Assembly: GCA_003525885.1 (NCBI GenBank)
Contig: DQIG01000209.1
Span: 2,226-8,201 of the forward strand
Direction: 5' to 3'
DNA: 5,976 nucleotides
Source: Stenotrophomonas sp.
Lineage (GTDB): Bacteria > Pseudomonadota > Gammaproteobacteria > Xanthomonadales > Xanthomonadaceae
A model generated the notes under the pieces. It had not been told where the DNA came from and did no database searches. It saw only the letters and a program-made list of their open reading frames with translations. Shown here piece after piece: positions 1 to 5,976 of the stretch (the stretch's first letter is position 1; every line of letters starts with the position of its first letter). The position numbers and the translations under genes are program-made.

Positions 1-45
1 AGGAAAGCGGATCTGACCCCGGAGGCATCCCCCGGACGCAGGCGG

Positions 46-58
46 TCTATGCTCTAAT
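46..58 (+). promoter_or_regulatory. Possible -10 region for the thiC leader
   Basis: Two overlapping -10-like hexamers, TATGCT (48-53) and TCTAAT (53-58), sit just upstream of the riboswitch aptamer, where a thiC promoter would have to be. No convincing -35 box lies 16-18 bp upstream, and the preceding 45 bases hold nothing else I can recognise. The position is the main argument, and the exact transcription start is a guess. Confidence 0.25.
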
Positions 59-68
59 GCACACCAAG

Positions 69-151
69 AAGCGGGGGTACCGCGGCCCTATGGCCACGGT
101 TGAGACAGTCCCTTGGAACCTGATCCGGCTCATACCGGCGTAGGGAAGCTT
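69..151 (+). promoter_or_regulatory. TPP riboswitch (THI element) upstream of thiC
   Basis: This is a thiamin pyrophosphate-sensing aptamer in the thiC leader. The 3' half is almost textbook: AACCTGAT at 117-124, a CCGG/CCGG stem (125-128 with 135-138), then GCGTAGGGAAG ending at 148. The 5' half has the pyrimidine-binding TGAGA at 101-105. Helices that can be drawn are P1 (AAGC 69-72 with GCTT 148-151), P2 (GGGGG 73-77 with TCCCT 109-113, including two G-U pairs) and P3 (ACCG 79-82 with CGGT 97-100, then GGCC 84-87 with GGCC 92-95 closing a CTAT loop). In this class TPP binding represses the downstream gene. The placement before thiC makes the call very secure. Exact ends are set by P1. Confidence 0.95.
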
Positions 152-246
152 TGCAATGCAGCCTTGCCCGGACTCCGCCCAAGGACCGTTCGTGCGCGGG
201 CGCAGTGCGCCGCCGCTTCGTCCCTGACCTTCCTGGACGATGCCCG
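152..246 (+). promoter_or_regulatory. Riboswitch expression platform and thiC ribosome-binding region
   Basis: This 95-base stretch between the aptamer and the thiC start has a compact hairpin, GGCGC-AGT-GCGCC (199-211), but no T-run, so an intrinsic terminator is unlikely and translational control is favoured. The Shine-Dalgarno is weak, a GGA at 235-237. CCAAGGA (179-185) can pair with TCCTGG (231-236, one bulged base) and so cover it. The same CCAAGG can instead pair perfectly with CCTTGG at 111-116 inside the aptamer. The pairings are read by eye and the mechanism is inference. Confidence 0.45.
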
Positions 247-2091
<1,845 letters not shown>

Positions 2092-2104
2092 TGCGGAAAC
2101 GGGG

Positions 2105-2127
2105 TGCCGGCCAGCGGCCGGCACTAC
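2105..2127 (-). repeat. SMAG-type REP palindrome (GTAG head)
   Basis: A perfect 8-bp inverted repeat, TGCCGGCC (2105-2112) and GGCCGGCA (2116-2123), encloses a 3-base AGC loop. CTAC follows at 2124-2127, so on the minus strand it reads GTAG followed by the hairpin. That head-plus-stem layout is the signature of the SMAG family of Stenotrophomonas REP elements, which are moved by REP-associated tyrosine transposases (none is in this window). It lies 13 bases after the thiC stop and probably acts as an mRNA 3'-end stabiliser or weak terminator for thiC. There is no T-run, so I do not call an intrinsic terminator. Confidence 0.85.
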
Positions 2128-2148
2128 CGCTCATCACGCCGCTCCCGG

Positions 2149-2179
2149 CTATCCTCCGCCCATCATCAAGGGGAAAGGA
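2149..2179 (+). promoter_or_regulatory. Possible -10 and Shine-Dalgarno of the channel-like gene
   Basis: A -10-like TATCCT occurs at 2149-2154 with no clear -35 partner. It is followed by a strong purine-rich Shine-Dalgarno tract, GGGGAAAGGA (2170-2179), four bases before ATG 2184. The Shine-Dalgarno is convincing and decides the start against the in-frame ATG at 2091, which overlaps the thiC stop but would translate through the SMAG palindrome. The promoter part is weak. Confidence 0.4.
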
Positions 2180-2183
2180 CACC

Positions 2184-2855
2184 ATGCCTGTTGCCATGAC
2201 CACGCGTTGGCTGGCCATTGCCCGCCGTCACCCCTCGGCCTGGTTGCTGGGCGCGCAGTTGCTGGCGGTGCTGCTGTATCCCGCCCTGGATGACACCGCC
2301 GCGGGCCGCGCGGCGCTGGGCATGTTCGGCATGGCGGTACTCGGCCTGGCGCTGTGGGTGGTCCAGCGCAGCCCGTTGGGGACCTGGCTGGCGTTGTTGC
2401 TGGCCATCCCTTCGGTGGTGTTCTCGTTGGCGGGCGCATTGCTCGACCGCACCGCACTGCTGACCACCGCGCAGTTGCTTGAGAGCCTGCTGTACTTCTA
2501 TACGGCCGGCGCCCTGATCGCCTACATGCTCCAGGACCACAAGGTCACCCGCGACGAGCTGTTCGCCGCAGGCGCGACCTTCACCTTGCTTGCGTGGGCA
2601 TTCGCGTTCGCATTCGCCGTGTGCCAGCAGTGGTATCCGGGCAGTTTCCAGGGTACTGGCGGTGGTGCGCAGCGTAGTTGGATGGAGCTGCTTTATCTCA
2701 GCTTCAGCTTGCTGTCTGGAGTTGGCTTGAGTGACGTCGTGCCACTGCATCCACAGGCACGCGCACTGGTCATGCTGGAGCAGTTTTCCGGCGTGATGTA
2801 CGTGGCTTTGGTGGTTTCGCGGCTGGTCGGATTGACCATGTTGCGGCGCATGTGA
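2184..2855 (+). CDS. Membrane protein of the ion-channel (Ion_trans_2-like) type with altered filter
   Basis: This is a 223-residue inner-membrane protein. Hydrophobic segments lie at about 18-34, 43-61, 67-86, 96-116, 127-147 and 196-217. Before the last one comes a re-entrant stretch (about 166-188) that looks like a pore helix followed by SGVGLSDVVP (178-187). In two-transmembrane potassium-channel domains this place holds TVGYGD followed by a proline two residues later. After it comes the pattern LHPQARALVMLEQFSGVMYVALVVSRLVG, which fits the inner helix of bacterial Ion_trans_2 proteins. The layout and the VGxxD-VxP spacing suggest a channel fold, but the YG of the filter is replaced by LS, so potassium selectivity is doubtful. 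The start at 2184 follows a strong Shine-Dalgarno. The gene sits 92 bases after thiC and seems functionally unrelated to it. It could equally be annotated as a conserved hypothetical membrane protein. Confidence 0.8.
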   Translation: MPVAMTTRWLAIARRHPSAWLLGAQLLAVLLYPALDDTAAGRAALGMFGMAVLGLALWVVQRSPLGTWLALLLAIPSVVFSLAGALLDRTALLTTAQLLESLLYFYTAGALIAYMLQDHKVTRDELFAAGATFTLLAWAFAFAFAVCQQWYPGSFQGTGGGAQRSWMELLYLSFSLLSGVGLSDVVPLHPQARALVMLEQFSGVMYVALVVSRLVGLTMLRRM

Positions 2856-2870
2856 AAATGAACGCCAGAT

Positions 2871-2898
2871 AAAAATTTCGCGCCCAAGAGGGCGCGAA
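2871..2898 (-). terminator. Strong hairpin; intrinsic terminator as read on the minus strand
   Basis: A perfect 9-bp stem, TTCGCGCCC (2877-2885) with GGGCGCGAA (2890-2898), closes an AAGA loop. On the minus strand the stem is followed by ATTTTTAT (complement of 2869-2876), a classic T-tract. On the plus strand no T-run follows. It begins 21 bases after the stop of the channel-like gene, so it may still end that transcript less efficiently. By sequence, however, it is best suited to stop transcription coming from the right, possibly antisense to the CadC-like gene. Confidence 0.7.
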
Positions 2899-3114
2899 TG
2901 GTGTCGCGAATTATGTGAATGCGTCGGCGAGAGAGAGCCTGATGTCGACCACGCGATAGGCGAGGTAACTTGCATAGGCTAGTATTCGCGCGCTCGATTG
3001 TTTTTGCGGTATGCGCCGATGCTTTGTGCGGAGTCTGGCTTTTCGCTGTTCCCAGGAAGGGACCGTATCGAAGGCAAACACTGCCCGGGACCTGTCTCTA
3101 CTGTGTAGCAGAAA
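2899..3114 (+). other. Spacer of lower GC upstream of the CadC-like gene
   Basis: This spacer is visibly less GC-rich than the genes around it and has no convincing reading frame. It must contain the promoter of the gene at 3115. Candidates are TTGCAT (2970-2975) as a -35 and TAGTAT (2980-2985) as a -10, but they are not spaced as a pair, so no promoter is claimed. CGCGAAT occurs twice, 12 bp apart (2893-2899 in the terminator stem and 2905-2911). A small hairpin, CTAC-TGT-GTAG (3098-3108), ends seven bases before the ATG, where a Shine-Dalgarno would normally be. Confidence 0.4.
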
Positions 3115-5439
3115 ATGAACAGCAGCGAAATACAGCCACCCGTATCCGACCGGATTCGGATAGGAGAGTGCACCGTCACTCTGTCCTCGCGCGAAGTCGA
3201 GGCGGTGGGTGCGCGTCGCCCGCGCCGGCTGACGCCGAAGGCGTTGGGCGTGCTGCGCGTGCTGCTGCGACAGCCGGGCCGCGTTGTCACCCGCGACGAG
3301 TTGTTCGCCGAGGTGTGGCCGGACACGCTGCCGACCAATGATGTGCTTACCCAGGCCGTCACCCAGCTGCGCAAGGCGTTCAGCAACGACGACGACAACG
3401 GCCAGGCCTATATCGAGACCATCGCCAAGACCGGCTATCGACTGCGCGTGCCGGTGCAGGTGCTCGATGATGTGGAGCCATCGGCCGCAGTAATGGCTGA
3501 CGACGAAGGCATGGATGTGCAGCCGGTACCCGCTGGCGCCGCTGTGCCGCCGGCGCGCGCGCAGGAGTCGCGCCGTCGCTGGCGCCATGTCCGCCGTCGC
3601 GTGCTGCTGGCGCTGGGTGTGCTGATGCTGGCCACGCTGCTGGTATTGACCACGCTGCTGCTGCGCCGCGCGCCGGCCGGCAGTTCGCCGGTGGAGGCTG
3701 CCGTGGAAAACGGAACGCGGGTGATCGGCAGCCCGCAGCGTCCCTATCGGTTGATCACCGCGACCAGCGGCTTTGAGACCTATCCCACGCTGTCACCGGA
3801 CGGTTCGCTGGTGGCGTATGAGGGTGCCAACGAAGATGGCAACGGTGGTGGCGCGATCAAGGTGCAGACCTCCGGCAACGCGCCGGCGCGCCAGTTGCTG
3901 GTGCCACCGGCCGGTGCCGTCGATCGATTCCCGAACTGGTCGCCGGATGGTCGCGAGATTGCCTTCGCACGGTTCTCCGCCGACGGTGGCTGCCAGGTGC
4001 TGATCGCCAGCGCCACCGGCGGCGCACTGCGCCAGGCCACACGCTGCGATGGTACGGAGCTGCTCAGCTTCGACTGGACGCCTGATGGGCGTGGGCTGGT
4101 GTTCGGCAGCATGGTCGGGCGCTACGCCTACCGTGGCATCCGCGTGCTGGACCTGGCCAGTGGCGAGTGGCGCGCGCTGGCCTACAGCGTCGACCAGGAT
4201 GACTTCGACTACGCACCGCGTTATTCGCCCGATGGGCAATGGCTGGTGTTCGTGCGCAACCCGCAGCTGGGTGATCTGTGGCGGGTGCCGGCCGCAGGCG
4301 GTACGCCCGAGCAGTTGACCAACGAAGCGGCAGAGCTGCGCGGCTGGGCCTGGCTGGACGATGGCCGCACCATCGTGTTCGGCCGCCGCGTCGACAGTGA
4401 GGCGCGGCTCTACTACCTGGACGTCGAGCGACATACGTTGCGCGATGCCGGCCTGGATGATGCGCAGTGGCCCGCCGTGTCGCGACGCGGTGGCATGCTG
4501 GCCTTCGTCCACCGGCGCGCGCAGTTCGGTGTATTCAAGGTGCCGATGCAGGGCAGTGGCACGCCCGAACGCCTGTTTGCCTCCAGTGGCCGCGACGGGC
4601 AACCGATGGCGGCGCCTGATGGCCGCCAGCTGGTTTTCACCTCGGATCGCTCCGGCAGCTTCGCGCTGTGGTGGGCGGACATGCAGCGGCCAGATTCGCT
4701 GCGGCCCATTGAAGGGCTGCGGCCGGAAGCGCGGCAGGCACCGGACTGGTCGGCCGACAGCCGCCAGTTGCTCGTTGTCGGCCGCGATGCGCATGGGCGC
4801 ACGGTGGTCTACGAGATAGCGCCACGCGATGAGCGCCTGCAACCCTTGCCGGTCCCGGCCGAACAGCCGCTGCAGGCGTTGTACGGCGCGTCGCCGGAGC
4901 AGCTGTTTGTGGTCGAGCGTGATGCCGACCAGCGCACCCGGTTGAGCCTGTTCGACCGCAGCGCCCAGCCCTGGCGCCGTTTGGCCAGTATCGATGGGGT
5001 GTCGCAGGCGCGCTTTGACCGGAGCAGTGGCCGCGTGTTGTTCACCCGCCTGGCCGCCGGTGGCCTGTGGTCGGCGGATGCCGCGCTGTCGTCGGCCAGC
5101 GTGCAGCAGATCAGCGATGACCGGCCCAGCCGCTGGCGATACCGGGCCTGGACAGTAGCTGGCAACAACGGCATCGGCTACCTCGGCACCTCGACCCTGT
5201 GTGGCACCACCTTCGTGCGCATCCTGCCCGGCCGCGAGGAGCCGGAACGCTGCCTGGACGCAGAACGGCTCAGTGCCGGTAACGGGCTCAGTGCCAGTGC
5301 TGACGGACATGACCTGTTCGTGGCGATGGCGGTCAGCGATGGCGCCGACATCGGCGTGATGCGGTTGCCCGAACGCCCACCGGCGCTGTTTCCGGCGTTC
5401 TCCAAGTTGTTGTTGTTCAAGGGAAATGGGCCTTCGTAA
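3115..5439 (+). CDS. CadC/ToxR-like membrane regulator: winged helix, TM segment, PD40 propeller
   Basis: This is a 774-residue one-component transmembrane transcription factor. Residues about 15-114 form an OmpR-type winged helix (Trans_reg_C): RRLTPKALGVLRVLL, the VTRDELFAEVWPD block, a recognition helix around TNDVLTQAVTQLRKAF (74-89) and the wing YIETIAKTGYRL (99-110). A linker rich in Pro and Arg leads to one membrane helix (about 163-183), placing the rest in the periplasm. Residues about 210-760 are a TolB/PD40-like beta-propeller, with SPDG or close variants at 227, 276, 322, 371, 500 and degenerate copies near 414, 456 and 546. The only periplasmic cysteines are C293, C311, C696 and C713. 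The family senses an extracytoplasmic signal and binds DNA directly at the membrane. The signal and targets are not visible here. ATG 3115 has no good Shine-Dalgarno, but the frame begins right before the winged helix, as expected. It is separated from the next gene by 115 bases. Confidence 0.9.
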   Translation: MNSSEIQPPVSDRIRIGECTVTLSSREVEAVGARRPRRLTPKALGVLRVLLRQPGRVVTRDELFAEVWPDTLPTNDVLTQAVTQLRKAFSNDDDNGQAYIETIAKTGYRLRVPVQVLDDVEPSAAVMADDEGMDVQPVPAGAAVPPARAQESRRRWRHVRRRVLLALGVLMLATLLVLTTLLLRRAPAGSSPVEAAVENGTRVIGSPQRPYRLITATSGFETYPTLSPDGSLVAYEGANEDGNGGGAIKVQTSGNAPARQLLVPPAGAVDRFPNWSPDGREIAFARFSADGGCQVLIASATGGALRQATRCDGTELLSFDWTPDGRGLVFGSMVGRYAYRGIRVLDLASGEWRALAYSVDQDDFDYAPRYSPDGQWLVFVRNPQLGDLWRVPAAGGTPEQLTNEAAELRGWAWLDDGRTIVFGRRVDSEARLYYLDVERHTLRDAGLDDAQWPAVSRRGGMLAFVHRRAQFGVFKVPMQGSGTPERLFASSGRDGQPMAAPDGRQLVFTSDRSGSFALWWADMQRPDSLRPIEGLRPEARQAPDWSADSRQLLVVGRDAHGRTVVYEIAPRDERLQPLPVPAEQPLQALYGASPEQLFVVERDADQRTRLSLFDRSAQPWRRLASIDGVSQARFDRSSGRVLFTRLAAGGLWSADAALSSASVQQISDDRPSRWRYRAWTVAGNNGIGYLGTSTLCGTTFVRILPGREEPERCLDAERLSAGNGLSASADGHDLFVAMAVSDGADIGVMRLPERPPALFPAFSKLLLFKGNGPS

Positions 5440-5489
5440 TTTCTTCGTCGCGATCTCGTCGCGAATTCGTGGCGATCTCGTCTGACTTT
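5435..5489 (+). repeat. 11-bp tandem array after the CadC-like gene
   Basis: Three good units follow each other exactly every 11 bp: CGTCGCGATCT (5446), CGTCGCGAATT (5457) and CGTGGCGATCT (5468). Looser units that keep CGT in phase flank them: CGTAATTTCTT (5435, containing the stop codon TAA of the regulator) and CGTCTGACTTT (5479). Put another way, a 17-bp block (5444-5460) recurs at 5466-5482 with one mismatch, 22 bp apart. It lies between two regulator genes, with no terminator-like T-run nearby. Its role is unknown. A cooperative protein-binding array or a simple slipped-strand repeat are both possible. Confidence 0.75.
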
Positions 5490-5510
5490 CCTGACGCGGT
5501 GCCGCCTGAT

Positions 5511-5542
5511 TTGGCAAAACGGAGTCCTGTACTAGGCAAATC
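5511..5542 (+). promoter_or_regulatory. Direct repeat upstream of the AraC-type gene, possible operator
   Basis: TTGGCAAAAC (5511-5520) and TAGGCAAATC (5533-5542) match at 8 of 10 positions and start 22 bp apart, on the same face of the helix. AraC-family proteins typically bind direct half-sites about two helical turns apart close to the promoter, so this is a candidate autoregulatory operator. The second copy ends 12 bases before the start codon. The TTGGCA in the first copy also resembles a -35 box, but no good -10 follows. Confidence 0.4.
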
Positions 5543-5554
5543 CGTGGTGCCCCC

Positions 5555-5976
5555 ATGCGTCAACTCTCGCTGGCCGATCGCGGCCAAACCGTCTCCCTGG
5601 ACCGCTCGCTCGACGACGTCGCGCCGACCTGCCTGGGTGTGGCCCGGCTGGGCAGCCTGCAGACCGCCGGCTCCAGCTTCACCGTCTGGATGCAGGTGCG
5701 TGGCAGTTCGTGGGTCGAGGCCAAGGAAGGGCGCTTCCGGCTGCGCCAGGGCGAGTGGATCGCCTTCGAGAAGGAATCGCGGCCGCTGGTGCAGGCCGGT
5801 CGCAATGGGCTGTGCGTTGGCTTGAATCTGAACGTCGAAGCGCTTCGCGTGCTGACCGAGATGGCCGACTGCGGCCTGTATGCCGGTCGTGGCCGGATGA
5901 ACCGCAGTGATGCCCGCGTCGCGCTGCGGCTGTGGCGGGATGCGTTGGCCAGCGGCCAGCCGGCACAGGCGCTGCG
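5555..5976 (+). CDS. Probable AraC-type transcriptional regulator, N-terminal part (cut by window edge)
   Basis: The frame opens at ATG 5555 and stays open to the right edge: 140 complete codons with no stop. It begins MRQLSLADRGQTVSL and contains FTVWMQVRGSSWVEAKEG (42-59) followed by FRLRQGEWIAFEKESRPLVQAG (61-82). That alternation of strands and turns suits the cupin-like sensing domain of AraC-family regulators, and similar proteins are common in Xanthomonadaceae. Codon use is typical of the genome. The diagnostic double helix-turn-helix would lie beyond the edge, so the family call rests on the N-terminal domain and the upstream direct repeat. An in-frame TAG at 5534 excludes a longer start, and the Shine-Dalgarno is weak. 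Other cupin-type proteins are the main alternative. Confidence 0.6.
   Translation, partial: MRQLSLADRGQTVSLDRSLDDVAPTCLGVARLGSLQTAGSSFTVWMQVRGSSWVEAKEGRFRLRQGEWIAFEKESRPLVQAGRNGLCVGLNLNVEALRVLTEMADCGLYAGRGRMNRSDARVALRLWRDALASGQPAQAL

Noticed and set aside
151..246. TTG at 151 as an upstream start that would lengthen ThiC by 32 residues
   Set aside because: The extension lies in the riboswitch P1 and expression platform, is Arg/Cys-rich and unlike ThiC, and ATG 247 gives the family-typical N-terminus.
2911..2999. Short minus-strand reading frame that ends just before the minus-strand terminator
   Set aside because: No ATG start or Shine-Dalgarno is visible. It is part of a long shadow frame of the CadC-like gene. 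The terminator is reported separately.
2970..3114. Small hydrophobic peptide starting at TTG 2970 after a GAGG
   Set aside because: It uses codons rare in this genome (AGG, CTA, GTA, TTT) and only continues by running out of frame into the CadC-like gene. There is no sign of selection for coding.
4696..4725. Repeated GCTGCGGCC words in the CadC-like gene as a possible REP element
   Set aside because: They are ordinary in-frame codons (Leu-Arg-Pro) within the propeller and form no GTAG-headed palindrome.
3793..5556. 587-codon open frame on the minus strand opposite the CadC-like gene
   Set aside because: It mirrors a plus-strand gene with clear winged-helix and SPDG motifs. Its translation has no recognisable domain, and long antisense frames are expected at this GC content.
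5469..5825. 118-codon plus-strand frame at the right end
   Set aside because: It is out of frame with the AraC-type gene starting at 5555, rich in Arg/Pro/Ser as typical of shifted frames, and begins inside the repeat array.

Overview
The window looks like a chromosomal segment of a high-GC gammaproteobacterium of the Xanthomonadaceae, most likely Stenotrophomonas (S. maltophilia group). The best genus-level clue is a perfect GTAG-headed palindrome of the SMAG type (2105-2127), a short REP-like element characteristic of Stenotrophomonas. The codon use and the types of protein encoded fit the same lineage. All four supported genes read on the + strand. The last one runs off the right edge.

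Region by region: (1) 1-246 is the leader of thiC. It holds a well-conserved TPP riboswitch (69-151) and an expression platform that can be folded as a translational switch. (2) 247-2091 is thiC, the radical-SAM enzyme that makes the thiamin pyrimidine. (3) 2092-2183 is a short spacer with the SMAG palindrome. (4) 2184-2855 encodes a small membrane protein built like an Ion_trans_2 (potassium-channel-like) protein, but its selectivity filter is not canonical. (5) 2856-3114 is a spacer with lower GC than its neighbours. It holds a strong hairpin whose T-tract lies on the minus-strand side. (6) 3115-5439 encodes a 774-residue ToxR/CadC-like regulator: a cytoplasmic winged helix, one membrane segment and a periplasmic PD40/TolB-like beta-propeller. 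(7) 5440-5554 is a short spacer that carries two kinds of ordered repeats: an 11-bp tandem array and a 10-bp direct repeat with a 22-bp offset. (8) 5555 to the end is the N-terminal part of a probable AraC-type regulator, cut by the window edge.

How they work together: thiC stands alone under TPP feedback, as is common in this lineage. The channel-like gene and the two regulators do not form an obvious pathway with thiC. Each appears to have its own leader. I see no defence island, CRISPR array, transposase, integrase, tRNA or rRNA. The signals most worth checking are the 11-bp helically phased array after the CadC-like gene, the AraC-type direct repeat, the altered ion-channel filter, the two periplasmic cysteine pairs in the propeller sensor, and the switch proposed for the thiC leader.
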